NCBI RefSeq assembly: GCF_002008225.1
Contig: NZ_MRDH01000018.1
Span: forward strand, 62,001-126,000
Direction of reading: 5' to 3'
From: Agrobacterium salinitolerans
GTDB lineage: Bacteria; Pseudomonadota; Alphaproteobacteria; Rhizobiales; Rhizobiaceae
Length of the DNA stretch: 64,000 nt
Below, one piece after another: positions 41,465 to 50,415 of the stretch. Under the pieces are notes generated by a model. The model did not search any database. It saw only the letters and a list, made by a program, of their open reading frames with translations, and was not told where the DNA came from. The position numbers were made by a program, and so were the translations under genes. Position 1 is the first letter of the stretch. Each line of letters opens with the position of its first letter.

Positions 41465-42985
41465 TCAACCGTGTTCGTCGTTAAAGTCCATGCCCATGCG
41501 GACACACCATTCTTTGAGCGGTGCCAGCTGCGGATGGGAAAGTGCAGCGGCCAGATAGCGGAACGTCCTCGGCATATGTTTCATATAACCGGGTTTCTTG
41601 TCCCGTTCCAACAGCCTTACCCAGATGCCTGCAAGCTTGCAGTTGCGCTGCGCCGACATGATGGCGAAAGCCTTGAGGAATGTGGCCTCATCGAAAGCGG
41701 GCGTCGCTTTTCTGCTGTCGAGATAATGCGAAAGCAGGCGTGTCTGCAATTCGGGAGAGATGGTAACCCGCGCATCCTGTACGATGGAAGCGAGATCATA
41801 GGCGGTGGGGCCAATCATCGCATCCTGAAAATCGATCAGGCCGACCTGACGGATGCCGCTGTTCTGCGCCTGCCAGAGAATGTTCGGCGAATGGAAGTCA
41901 CGCAGCAGAAGCCCCGTTTCACAGCCGGCCAGCGCATCGATCAGGCCGTCCCAGATGGCGTAATAGTCCTGTTTCTCGCCATCGGTAAGCGCTCCACCGC
42001 GTTTATGGGGCAGATACCATTCCACCAGCAGAGAGACTTCGATCTTCATCGCCTGCCGGTCGAAGGGAGGAATGTCGTAGGTGCTGCCATCGCGCATCGG
42101 CAGCAATGCCGGGGGTGGTGTCTGGTGAAGAGTGGCGAGACAGGCGACACTTTGAAGATAACGCTCTTCTATCGGTGTGCCGTCGGCAGCCAGCACGCCC
42201 TCCCGTCCGAGATCCTCCAGAAGGAGAATGCCCTGATCGATATCCGCAGCCAGAATCTCCGGCGCGCAGAAACCAGTGTTTCGCAGATAGTCGCCGATCG
42301 CCACAAAGGAGCGGGCATCCTGGGCAAGATGGGCGATTTCCGCATAGGTCTTGCCATCCGCAACGATCGCGCCTCTCATGGGGCGGCGCCAGTCCATCAG
42401 AATAAGCTCGGGACCATCGGTGGAAATCGTCTCGTAGGCGCGTGTGGAGGCATCGCCACTCAGAAAACGGCGGGTCGCACCACCTCTGTCATTTTTCGCC
42501 AGAAATTCACGAATGGCGAAAACACGGTCGAGCCGTGCTTTTCGTTTTGCGGGAGCCTCTATTACGGCCACGCGGCCTTCGCCCGAATGCGTCAGCCGCA
42601 GGGTGATCGTCTGCTCCGGCGGCAGAACCTCTGCGGCGATGTCAGGCCACTCGATCAGGCAGACGCCCTCCTCCAGCATTTCATCGATGCCGAGTTCATC
42701 CAGCTCCGAAACATCCGAAAGCCGGTAGAGATCGAGATGGGCGACGGGGATGCGGGCGTCATAAGTCTGGATGATGGTGAAGGTGGGGCTCGGAACCTCA
42801 AGATCGGGTTCATCCGCCATCGCCCGGATGAAGGCGCGGGCGAGCGTGGATTTGCCAGCGCCGAGATCGCCGATCAGCGCCAGGCAATCGCCGGGTTTCA
42901 GGGCCAAGGCTAGGTCTTCACCGAGCCTTATGGTGTCTCTTTCTCCCGCCAGCGAAATGGTGATCGGCAAGATGTCTTGGCTCAT
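41465..42985 (-). CDS. TsaE-AmgK fusion protein (tRNA t6A ATPase plus amino-sugar kinase)
   Basis: The 506-residue protein joins two unrelated domains. Residues 1 to about 150 are TsaE, the ATPase that resets the TsaBD complex in tRNA t6A37 synthesis: Walker A IGDLGAGKSTLARAF with Lys45, PSPTFTIIQTYD and HLDLYRL. Residues from about 175 on are an aminoglycoside-phosphotransferase-type kinase, with LLRDFHSPNILW near 370 (catalytic Asp and Asn) and VGLIDFQDAMIGPTAYDLAS near 392. This half resembles AmgK, which phosphorylates MurNAc at C1. The start overlaps the divL stop by four bases, and the MurU-like gene follows. Confidence 0.9.
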   Translation of the reverse strand: MSQDILPITISLAGERDTIRLGEDLALALKPGDCLALIGDLGAGKSTLARAFIRAMADEPDLEVPSPTFTIIQTYDARIPVAHLDLYRLSDVSELDELGIDEMLEEGVCLIEWPDIAAEVLPPEQTITLRLTHSGEGRVAVIEAPAKRKARLDRVFAIREFLAKNDRGGATRRFLSGDASTRAYETISTDGPELILMDWRRPMRGAIVADGKTYAEIAHLAQDARSFVAIGDYLRNTGFCAPEILAADIDQGILLLEDLGREGVLAADGTPIEERYLQSVACLATLHQTPPPALLPMRDGSTYDIPPFDRQAMKIEVSLLVEWYLPHKRGGALTDGEKQDYYAIWDGLIDALAGCETGLLLRDFHSPNILWQAQNSGIRQVGLIDFQDAMIGPTAYDLASIVQDARVTISPELQTRLLSHYLDSRKATPAFDEATFLKAFAIMSAQRNCKLAGIWVRLLERDKKPGYMKHMPRTFRYLAAALSHPQLAPLKEWCVRMGMDFNDEHG

Positions 42986-45564
42986 TCTGCGGCGATGGAG
43001 TGCGGCCGTGTGGCGGAGGGAATGCGGCAGGTGACGATGGTGCCGTTGCCGGGTCGGCTGTCGATGCTGACGGTGCCATGATGCAGGCTGACGAAGCTTT
43101 CGACGATGGAAAGGCCAAGCCCCGCACCGGTCCGCCGTCCGCCATTGCCACGCGTCGAAAAGCGGTCGAACACCGTTTTCAGCATGTCTTCGGGAATGCC
43201 CGGACCCTTATCCGCAACGGAGAATACGAAGTCGCCTTCGCTGCGCTGGCAGGAGAGCTGCACGGAGGAACCTTCGGGTGCGAAGTTGATCGCATTGGTC
43301 AGGAGCTTGATGAGAATCTGTTTCAGCCGCTGGTGGTCGGCCACCAGACTGCCGAGATGGGCAGGCGCGACGATCTCGAGCGAAATACCGCTTTCCTGCA
43401 GCCGGTCGGCGATCTGCACCGAAACATCGTCGAGCAGCTCGTTCAGATCATTATCCGAATAATTGAGCTGCATGATGCCGGCATCGACGGTTGCGAGATC
43501 GAGAATATCGTTGACGATGGTCAGGAGAACCGAGGACGAGGTGGAAATATGATCGAGATATTCCGCCTGCCGTTCCGTCAATTGGCCGATGCCGGGGGTC
43601 TTCAGGAGATCGGTGAAGCCGATGATATTGGTCAGTGGCGAGCGCAACTCGTAGGAAACATGCTGCACGAAATCGTTCTTCAGCTCGTCCGCCTTCAGAA
43701 GCGCGTCGTTCTTTTCCTTGAGCGCCCGCTCGGCGCGCACGCTGTCCGTCATGTTGACGAAGGTCAGCATTGTCTGCGCATCCGGCAGCGGAATGATCGC
43801 ATAATCGAGCACGAGGCCGGAAAGCAGTTCCAGCGTGCCCTGCCGCGACGGCCGTTCGTCATCGAAGCTGGTGATGAACTGGCTGAAGGCGCGCCAGCCG
43901 TCCGGTCCGTCATAGGATTGGGCGCAGGCGGTTTCGATGGCGCGAATATGCGTGCCCGTTTCCGCTTCATCGGCCGTCACGCCCCAGAGCGCCCGGAATG
44001 CCGGGTTGGACAGGCGAATGCGCCCGTCTGCACCGAATACGGCGACACCTTCTGCCAGATGGTCGATGGTTTCGCCCTGCACCTTGACCAAGGTGTTGTA
44101 GCGCATCTGAAGATCGACCTGCTCGGTCAGGTTCTCGAAAACCCAGGTCGCGCCACCCTGCGGATGCGCGGTGGCGATGACCCGCAAGGTCTGGCCATTG
44201 GGCAGGTGCCACAGATCCGTCTTGGTATCGAGCGAACGGTAGACGGAAAGCGCCGTCTCCTTCCAATTCTTCCAGTTCAGCTGCTCCGGCAATTTGCCGG
44301 CGGTACGCAGCCTGTCCAGAAGTTCGGAATTATCAGGGCTGGATTCGAGGAAAACGAGATCGAGACCCCACAGAGCCGCGAAAGCCTGATTGTAGAATTG
44401 CAGCCGCTGCCGGCCGTCGAAAATGGCGACGGGCGTCGCCAGATGATCGAGCGTTTCGGCGTGGCTTTTCAAAACTCGCTTGAGTTCCTCGCTGATGGTT
44501 TCCGCTTCGGTGGCATCGATGGCGATCCCGGCAGACCCGCCCGCCGTTTTTATGTCGACGACGTCGAAGAAGCTGCGGTTACCGGAAACGACGGTCGAAA
44601 TGCGATCATGATAGGGCGATTCCGGTGTCGCAGCCGCGCGTATCTTCTGTCGTGTAACCGTGTTCAGAAGTTCGCGCTTTTCCTGAACGGCCTGCCCGGC
44701 ATCACGCGCATCCACCGCATGGGCGTAAGCGTGGTTGACCCAGGTGAGTTCACCTTCGCCATTGCGACGCCAGACGGGCTGTTCGATGGAATCGAGAAGT
44801 TCCTGAAATGTCGATACGGAGGCAAGTAGACGCTCGCGCTCGACCTGCAATTCCGCGAGTTCAGCGCGCAGATTGTTGAGCGCGATGAAGCGCGCAAAGG
44901 CGTTTCCGCCGGAAACCCGGCCCTGAACTTCAATGACTTCGCCGCGCTGTGTCTCGATGGTCAGGTCGAAACTCTGGGCGTGGCTGCGCAGTTTCTCGAT
45001 GGATTTCTCAAGCTGGCTTGCGGATGCCGGCTTCAGCCAGCGGCCGAATGCCAGAAAATCCTGGTCCGCTTGCGGCACACCGGTCTCGGCTGGTAGCTGG
45101 CCCAGAAATTCCGGACGTTTGTCCGCGCCGTCCCAGATGACGATGCGGCGGCTCTTGTCGGAAATCAGCGCCTCGTATTTCGCGATCTTGTGGTGGGACT
45201 GCGCAAGCGCCTGTCGGTATTCGCTGCTTTCCGCCTCGATATTACCGCGCTGGCGCACCAGCCAGACGACAGAAAACAGCGTTGCCGAAAGCATGCCGAC
45301 GAAAAGCGAATAGGTGATGGTTTCTCCGGATGAGAACAGCCGCGCGCCGGTCTTTGCCACAAGGCCGTCCTGCGCCATCGCAACGGTTGTCGAGCCGGCG
45401 AGAACCGTGCCCGAAAGCAGGACAGGCAGCCTCGCAAAGCCTGTCTGAACCGCACTGACGACCTGCCGGCAACGCGCAAGAGCCGCACTCAATGCCACGC
45501 CCGCATGCGTGTTTTCAAGGCGTTGAACTGTCTGCTTGCGCAGATCCGAATTTTGAACCGTCAT
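42982..45564 (-). CDS. divL: DivL-like PAS-domain kinase with Tyr in place of the phospho-acceptor His
   Basis: An 860-residue membrane protein: two N-terminal hydrophobic stretches (about 45-65 and 84-103), three PAS-like regions (near 255, 371 and 497), a DHp domain and an HATPase domain. The H-box reads HVSYELRSPLTNI, with Tyr638 where histidine kinases have His. This is the hallmark of Caulobacter DivL, which receives DivK and controls CckA-CtrA. The ATP-binding motifs LLTNAINFAPEG, DKGPGIP and GAGLGLSI (near 812) are kept. It heads a coupled operon with tsaE-amgK, murU and addBA. Confidence 0.9.
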   Translation of the reverse strand: MTVQNSDLRKQTVQRLENTHAGVALSAALARCRQVVSAVQTGFARLPVLLSGTVLAGSTTVAMAQDGLVAKTGARLFSSGETITYSLFVGMLSATLFSVVWLVRQRGNIEAESSEYRQALAQSHHKIAKYEALISDKSRRIVIWDGADKRPEFLGQLPAETGVPQADQDFLAFGRWLKPASASQLEKSIEKLRSHAQSFDLTIETQRGEVIEVQGRVSGGNAFARFIALNNLRAELAELQVERERLLASVSTFQELLDSIEQPVWRRNGEGELTWVNHAYAHAVDARDAGQAVQEKRELLNTVTRQKIRAAATPESPYHDRISTVVSGNRSFFDVVDIKTAGGSAGIAIDATEAETISEELKRVLKSHAETLDHLATPVAIFDGRQRLQFYNQAFAALWGLDLVFLESSPDNSELLDRLRTAGKLPEQLNWKNWKETALSVYRSLDTKTDLWHLPNGQTLRVIATAHPQGGATWVFENLTEQVDLQMRYNTLVKVQGETIDHLAEGVAVFGADGRIRLSNPAFRALWGVTADEAETGTHIRAIETACAQSYDGPDGWRAFSQFITSFDDERPSRQGTLELLSGLVLDYAIIPLPDAQTMLTFVNMTDSVRAERALKEKNDALLKADELKNDFVQHVSYELRSPLTNIIGFTDLLKTPGIGQLTERQAEYLDHISTSSSVLLTIVNDILDLATVDAGIMQLNYSDNDLNELLDDVSVQIADRLQESGISLEIVAPAHLGSLVADHQRLKQILIKLLTNAINFAPEGSSVQLSCQRSEGDFVFSVADKGPGIPEDMLKTVFDRFSTRGNGGRRTGAGLGLSIVESFVSLHHGTVSIDSRPGNGTIVTCRIPSATRPHSIAAE

Positions 45565-45696
45565 CCCCGGTCTGTCTCCGTCCTATGTGCCGCATCTTCG
45601 ACAAGACATCCCATTTCGTCCCCGCCGCCCTTTGGCGTGTCCGAATCAAGTCTGATGACAATACCGTCTTCATAAATCTGCGGGAAGTGAGCGCGC

Positions 45697-45735
45697 AAAA
45701 AAGATGCCGTGCGCTTTGTCAAGCGCACGGCATCT
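45697..45735 (-). terminator. Intrinsic terminator after ahcY
   Basis: A 15-bp perfect stem (AGATGCCGTGCGCTT / AAGCGCACGGCATCT) with a four-base loop is followed on the minus strand by six T's. It separates ahcY from the downstream divL operon. The rest of the 208-base gap up to 45564 shows nothing I can name beyond a likely divL promoter. Confidence 0.92.
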
Positions 45736-45772
45736 AGATATTGTGTAATTTCAGTGGATATTAACTATGAAA

Positions 45773-47173
45773 TTAATATCTGTAGTGTTCCGCCTTGAAC
45801 GGACCTTCCTTCGAGATGCCGATATAATCTGCCTGAAGGTCGGAAAGTTCGGTCAGGCGCACGCCAAGCTTCTCGAGATGAAGGCGCGCGACCTTCTCGT
45901 CGAGGTGCTTGGGAAGCACGTAAACTTCATTCTTGTATTCGCCCTGCTTGGTGAAGAGCTCAATCTGGCCCAGCACCTGGTTGGTGAAGGAGGCCGACAT
46001 GACGAAGGACGGGTGACCGGTGGCGTTGCCGAGGTTCAGCAGGCGGCCTTCGGACAGAAGAATGATGCGGTTGCCCTTCGGGAACTCGATCATGTCGACC
46101 TGCGGCTTGATGTTCGTCCACTTCAGGTTACGCAGCGAGGCGACCTGAATTTCATTGTCGAAGTGGCCGATATTGCCGACGATCGCCATGTCCTTCATCT
46201 CGCGCATATGCTCGATGCGGATCACGTCCTTATTGCCTGTCGTGGTGATGAAGATGTCAGCGGAAGAGACGACGTCTTCCAGGCGAACGACCTCAAAACC
46301 GTCCATGGCGGCCTGAAGCGCGCAGATCGGGTCGATTTCGGTCACCTTCACGCGGGCGCCAGCGCCCTGCAACGAGGCTGCGGAACCCTTGCCAACGTCG
46401 CCATAACCGCAGACCACGGCAACCTTGCCGGCCATCATCACATCGGTTGCGCGGCGAATGCCGTCGACGAGAGATTCCTTGCAGCCATACTTGTTGTCGA
46501 ACTTCGACTTGGTGACGCTGTCATTGACGTTGATCGCCGGGAAGGGCAGCAGGCCCTTCTTGCTGAGATCGTAGAGACGGTGAACGCCGGTCGTCGTTTC
46601 TTCGGTGACACCCTTCAGCGCGTCGCGCTGCTTGGTGAACCAGCCGGGCGAGGCCTTGAGGCGCTTGTTGATCTGCGCGAAGAGGATTTCCTCTTCTTCC
46701 GAACCGGGATTGGACAGAACGTCCTCACCGGCTTCGGCGCGTGCGCCGAGCAGGATGTACATGGTGGCGTCGCCGCCGTCATCGAGGATCATGTTAGAGA
46801 GACCGCCGTCGGTCCACTGGAAGATCTTGTCGGTATATTCCCAATATTCCGTCAGGCTTTCACCCTTGACGGCGAATACCGGAATGCCGGCTGCTGCAAT
46901 GGCTGCCGCCGCATGGTCCTGCGTCGAGAAGATGTTGCAAGAGGCCCAGCGAATCTCCGCGCCCAGTTCCTTCAGCGTCTCGATGAGAACGCCGGTCTGG
47001 ATCGTCATGTGAAGAGAACCGGTAATACGTGCGCCCTTCAGGGGCTTGCTTTCACCGAATTCCTTGCGGCAGGACATCAGGCCCGGCATTTCGGTTTCGG
47101 CGATGTCCAGCTCCTTGCGGCCGAATGCGGCAAGGTTGATATCGGCGACGATGTAGTCCTTCTCAAGGCTCAT
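45773..47173 (-). CDS. ahcY: S-adenosylhomocysteine hydrolase
   Basis: A 466-residue enzyme that splits S-adenosylhomocysteine into adenosine and homocysteine, clearing the by-product of methylation. [16 protein letters not shown] near residue 52 and [13 protein letters not shown] near 79 belong to the catalytic domain, and [16 protein letters not shown] near 255 binds NAD. The C-terminus ends in the conserved HYRY. ATG 47173 with GGAGAA upstream was chosen; the frame is open to 47206. A palindrome upstream (47267-47282) is a candidate operator. Confidence 0.97.
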   Translation of the reverse strand: MSLEKDYIVADINLAAFGRKELDIAETEMPGLMSCRKEFGESKPLKGARITGSLHMTIQTGVLIETLKELGAEIRWASCNIFSTQDHAAAAIAAAGIPVFAVKGESLTEYWEYTDKIFQWTDGGLSNMILDDGGDATMYILLGARAEAGEDVLSNPGSEEEEILFAQINKRLKASPGWFTKQRDALKGVTEETTTGVHRLYDLSKKGLLPFPAINVNDSVTKSKFDNKYGCKESLVDGIRRATDVMMAGKVAVVCGYGDVGKGSAASLQGAGARVKVTEIDPICALQAAMDGFEVVRLEDVVSSADIFITTTGNKDVIRIEHMREMKDMAIVGNIGHFDNEIQVASLRNLKWTNIKPQVDMIEFPKGNRIILLSEGRLLNLGNATGHPSFVMSASFTNQVLGQIELFTKQGEYKNEVYVLPKHLDEKVARLHLEKLGVRLTELSDLQADYIGISKEGPFKAEHYRY

Positions 47174-47264
47174 AAGGTTCTCCAGATCAGAAACGCCGCG
47201 CCTCACAGCCCGGCTTTTAAACGTAGCTGCGGTTTAGCAGGCCACGAACGATCTGGCAATGATG

Positions 47265-47293
47265 ATATAAAGAAGTCTTTATGTCTTTATATG
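47265..47293 (-). promoter_or_regulatory. Candidate operator upstream of ahcY
   Basis: ATAAAGA-AG-TCTTTAT is a palindrome with seven-base arms, and a third half-site GTCTTTATATG follows at 47283-47293. It lies about 95 bases before the ahcY start codon. From memory it resembles sites of the SAH-sensing ArsR-type regulator SahR that controls methionine-cycle genes, but I cannot confirm the match; no regulator gene is nearby. Confidence 0.5.
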
Positions 47294-47300
47294 TGCCGGC

Positions 47301-47591
47301 TCAGGCTTCTTCGCCGAAGCGGTCGGCGACCAGCGCCTCCAGTGCTTCCAGCGCTTCTTTCGCCTGATTGCCGCTTGCCTCGACATAAACGCTGCAGCCG
47401 GGGCTGGCCGCCAGCATCATCAGGCCCATGATGGAGGTGCCGCCAACGGTCATGCCATCCTTGGAAACCGTGATCGTCGCGTCGAAACCTTCAACCATCT
47501 GTACGAATTTGGCAGAAGCCCGGGCGTGGAGACCGCGTTTATTGATGATCGGTAGTTCCCGGGAGAATGGCGACATGGGCTGACTTCTCAC
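47301..47591 (-). CDS. ptsH: HPr-family phosphocarrier protein
   Basis: A 96-residue HPr. RGLHARASAKFVQMV carries the phosphorylated histidine, and GGTSIMGLMMLAASPG carries the regulatory serine that HPr kinase modifies. The frame opens with a GTG overlapping the EIIA stop; an ATG 15 bases later (47576) is an equally good start. With EIIA and HprK beside it and no sugar permease in view, this looks like a regulatory PTS rather than a transport system. Confidence 0.92.
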   Translation of the reverse strand: MRSQPMSPFSRELPIINKRGLHARASAKFVQMVEGFDATITVSKDGMTVGGTSIMGLMMLAASPGCSVYVEASGNQAKEALEALEALVADRFGEEA

Positions 47592-47989
47592 TTGCCGCTT
47601 AAAACGCGGCTGGCGACGTTGATATATTTGCGGCCGGCATCGGATGCATCCTGAAGGGCCTTGTCCATATTATCTTCGCTGCGAACGCCTGCAAGCTTGA
47701 TCAGCATGGGAAGATTGACCCCTGCGATGACTTCGACATTGCCGTTATTCATGACGGAAATCGCAAGATTGGAGGGTGTGCCGCCGAACATATCCGTCAG
47801 GATGATCACGCCATTGCCGTCATTGGCGCGCGCAACGGCGTCGATGATATCCTGCCGGCGCTGATCCATGTCGTCTTCGGGACCGATACAGACCGTCTCG
47901 ATCAATTTCTGGGGACCGACGACATGCTCCAACGCATGGCGAAACTCCTCAGCCAGCTTGCCATGGGTGACAAGCACTAGTCCGATCAT
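47588..47989 (-). CDS. PTS mannose/fructose-family EIIA domain protein
   Basis: A 133-residue single-domain EIIA of the mannose (ManX) type. MIGLVLVTHGKLAEEF holds the phosphorylated His near residue 9, and VIILTDMFGGTPSNLAISV near 62 is the family signature. No EIIB, EIIC or EIID gene is present, so it probably acts as a phosphorylation-dependent regulator. Its stop overlaps the HPr start. Confidence 0.92.
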   Translation of the reverse strand: MIGLVLVTHGKLAEEFRHALEHVVGPQKLIETVCIGPEDDMDQRRQDIIDAVARANDGNGVIILTDMFGGTPSNLAISVMNNGNVEVIAGVNLPMLIKLAGVRSEDNMDKALQDASDAGRKYINVASRVLSGK

Positions 47990-48114
47990 GAAATGCTCCC
48001 TTGCACACGCACTCTCATTGCCGACTATCGCAACGCGGCAATCCTGTCCATCGGTGGGATTTCATCTTGATGAGGAAAATGCGAATCGCAAGCCTAAAAT
48101 CGCCCGAATCATCG

Positions 48115-48579
48115 TCACTTCACATTCGTTTTAAAAAGATTCTGAGCAAGTGCAGCAAATTTTCCATAGGGCGTCAGGCTGGAAAGCGGAATGCGCAGAA
48201 GCCGGATATGCCCGCCGCAGGGCAGGGAAAACCTCTCGTCATCTTCAGGAAGTCTTGGATTTGTCCCTGAAAGAACTGTCGTGACGGCAAAATGTAGTGG
48301 AGCGCGCGCAACGCTTCTGATGGAAACGATGCCGCTGCCGCGCAATTCCAGCAGGCCGGCGATGGCGTCCGGCCGCTCGGCAATGATGTTGTCGCCATCG
48401 CGATACACGAAAATCTGATCGTCCGCGATCAGCGCCGCCGGCAATCCGCAGCGTTCGGCCTCCGTTAGAAAGCTGAAGGCAAGTTCGCTTTTGCCGCTGC
48501 CCGACGGTCCGACGAAAAGAATGCCGGTGTTTTGAACGGTGATGGCGGTGGCGTGCAGGTTGAAGCGTTCAGCGGTCAT
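48115..48579 (-). CDS. hprK: Short-form HPr kinase/phosphorylase
   Basis: A 154-residue protein holding only the C-terminal catalytic half of HprK, typical of alphaproteobacteria, where Gram-positive enzymes have about 310 residues. The P-loop is FVGPSGSGKSELAFSFL near residue 22, and LLELRGSGIVSIRSV near 77 is the HprK signature. It phosphorylates the regulatory serine of HPr. Its start overlaps the chvG stop by 11 bases, tying the PTS genes to the chvG-chvI transcript; 125 bases separate it from the EIIA gene. Confidence 0.92.
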   Translation of the reverse strand: MTAERFNLHATAITVQNTGILFVGPSGSGKSELAFSFLTEAERCGLPAALIADDQIFVYRDGDNIIAERPDAIAGLLELRGSGIVSIRSVARAPLHFAVTTVLSGTNPRLPEDDERFSLPCGGHIRLLRIPLSSLTPYGKFAALAQNLFKTNVK

Positions 48580-50359
48580 GGGTTTCGGCCGCCGGCAGCG
48601 ACAGGGTGAAGCGCGCGCCGGAAATCACGCCATATTTGTCGACTACGTTCTCCGCCCGCAGACTGCCGCCATGGGCTTCCGCGATCTGGCGGCTGATGGA
48701 AAGGCCAAGGCCGGAATTCTGTCCGAACCCTTCGCTCGCCGGCCGGTCTGTGTAGAAGCGCTCGAAAATCCGGTCGATGTCTTCTGCCTGAATGCCGGGC
48801 CCGTTGTCCTCCACCTGCACGATGCAACGATCCTTGTGACGGGAGAGGCGCACGGTGATGCGGCCGCTTTCCTCGGCAACGAAGGATCGCGCATTCTCGA
48901 TGAGGTTGGTGACGATCTGACCGATACGCAGATCGTGACCATTCACCACGAAGGAGGTCTTTGCGCCTGCTTTCCGGTCGATGACATAGTCGATCGTCAC
49001 ACTTTTCTTCTTGGTGCTTATCTGGCGGGATATATCCACCAGACCCTTCATCAGCACATCGAGATCGAGCGGAGAGGCGTCGGCGCGCGCCAGTTCGGCA
49101 TCGAGCCGCGACGCATCCGAAATGTCGCTGATCAGGCGGTCGAGACGGCGCACATCGTGGAAGATGATTTCGGTCAGGCGCTGTTTGGACTCTTCGGTCT
49201 TGGCGCGCGGCAGGGTCTCCACGGCGCTGCGCAGCGAGGTCAGCGGGTTCTTGAGCTCATGGCTGACATCGGCGGCGAAGCTTTCGATGGCGTCGATACG
49301 GTCGTAAAGCGCCGTCGTCATTTCACGCAACGCAATCGAAAGATTGCCGATCTCATCCTGACGCGCCGAGAAATCCGGTATTTCCTCGCGGGTTCTCGCC
49401 CCGCGGCGCACGCGGATTGCAGCCGCCGAAAGCCGCCGAAGCGGCGTGGCGATGGTGGAGGAGAGGAGCAGCGACAGGACGATATTGACCAGCGTCGCGA
49501 TGCCGAAGACGCGCATGATGGCAAGGCGCTCCGCATGCACGATCTTGTCGATGTCGCCCGCTTGCGTAGAAAGCAGCAGAACGCCGAGCACGGCCCGGAA
49601 GCGCTGCACCGGTACGGCCACGGAAACAATCAGCTCGCCCTTTTCCGTGACACGCACGACCGCGCCGCGCACGCCGGTCAACGCATTCATCACTTCGGGA
49701 TAGATCGAACCGTCGCCGCCGGGCGCTTCCTTATATTGCGGCAGGCTGCTCGGCTGCAGCATGCGGTTGAACATGCTGGTGAACCAGTCGCCCCAGCTTT
49801 GCGTCTCCGGTGTTACCGGCGGCAGGTCGAAACGCAGCACCTGACCGCGCGAATAAAGATGACGGGAATCGAGCAGGAGGTTGGCGTCGGCATCGAACAG
49901 CCGCGCACGGGTGCGCGTCGGCGAAATCAGCCGCCGCAGCACAGGTGCGACCCGCTCCGGATTGATCGGGAAACTCAAGTCCTCGTCATTGGGGGCAGGG
50001 GTGATGCTCTGTCCCGCCTGCAATTCGAGCAGCTTTTCCGGATTGATGGTGATCGAGTTGGTATCGACCGAGGCGGAAGCGGAGACAGCGCCGGCGATGA
50101 TCTCGCCCTGCGTCAACAGGCTTTCCACGCGCGCGTCGATCAGCCCCTCGCGGAACTGGTTGAGATAGAGAATGCCGCCGACCAGAACCACCGTCGCCGC
50201 GACGTTGAAAAAAAGGATGCGGCGCGTGAGGCTGGAAAACACCGCATTGCCGAAGATGCGCCGGATGATCGTCAACGGATGGATACGATGGCGGCGTTCG
50301 CTGCCGCGTTCTTCGGCATCGTCACTGTCCGAGACGGTTTCCGGCGTTTTCTTCAACAC
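48569..50359 (-). CDS. chvG: Two-component sensor kinase ChvG (ExoS type)
   Basis: A 596-residue sensor kinase: cytoplasmic N-terminal tail, membrane segment ILFFNVAATVVLVGGILYL near residue 47, periplasmic domain (about 70-260), second membrane segment FGIATLVNIVLSLLLSSTIA, HAMP, then DHp with His367 in FAADVSHELKNPLTSL. ATP-binding motifs are DNGPGIQ and SGLGLSISRQIAEAHGG. In Agrobacterium ChvG senses acidity and controls virulence and envelope genes through ChvI; ExoR, its known periplasmic repressor elsewhere, is not in this window. It lies 56 bases downstream of chvI. Confidence 0.94.
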   Translation of the reverse strand: MLKKTPETVSDSDDAEERGSERRHRIHPLTIIRRIFGNAVFSSLTRRILFFNVAATVVLVGGILYLNQFREGLIDARVESLLTQGEIIAGAVSASASVDTNSITINPEKLLELQAGQSITPAPNDEDLSFPINPERVAPVLRRLISPTRTRARLFDADANLLLDSRHLYSRGQVLRFDLPPVTPETQSWGDWFTSMFNRMLQPSSLPQYKEAPGGDGSIYPEVMNALTGVRGAVVRVTEKGELIVSVAVPVQRFRAVLGVLLLSTQAGDIDKIVHAERLAIMRVFGIATLVNIVLSLLLSSTIATPLRRLSAAAIRVRRGARTREEIPDFSARQDEIGNLSIALREMTTALYDRIDAIESFAADVSHELKNPLTSLRSAVETLPRAKTEESKQRLTEIIFHDVRRLDRLISDISDASRLDAELARADASPLDLDVLMKGLVDISRQISTKKKSVTIDYVIDRKAGAKTSFVVNGHDLRIGQIVTNLIENARSFVAEESGRITVRLSRHKDRCIVQVEDNGPGIQAEDIDRIFERFYTDRPASEGFGQNSGLGLSISRQIAEAHGGSLRAENVVDKYGVISGARFTLSLPAAETHDR

Positions 50360-50415
50360 GTATTCAAGTCCTCACCGCCCCTTATCGGGCGGTCCCTTCT
50401 GCGTGAGTCGGCTCT

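Noticed and set aside
43000-44829. A 609-codon open frame opposite divL
   Set aside because: Antisense to the kinase domains; low-complexity composition and no motif.
47174-47300. A riboswitch in the ahcY leader
   Set aside because: I could not fit the leader to the SAH, SAM-II or SAM/SAH riboswitch patterns; the palindrome looks like a protein operator.
45767-47431. A 554-codon open frame opposite ahcY
   Set aside because: Antisense shadow of ahcY; no domain and no ribosome-binding site, and it runs through the ahcY terminator and operator region.
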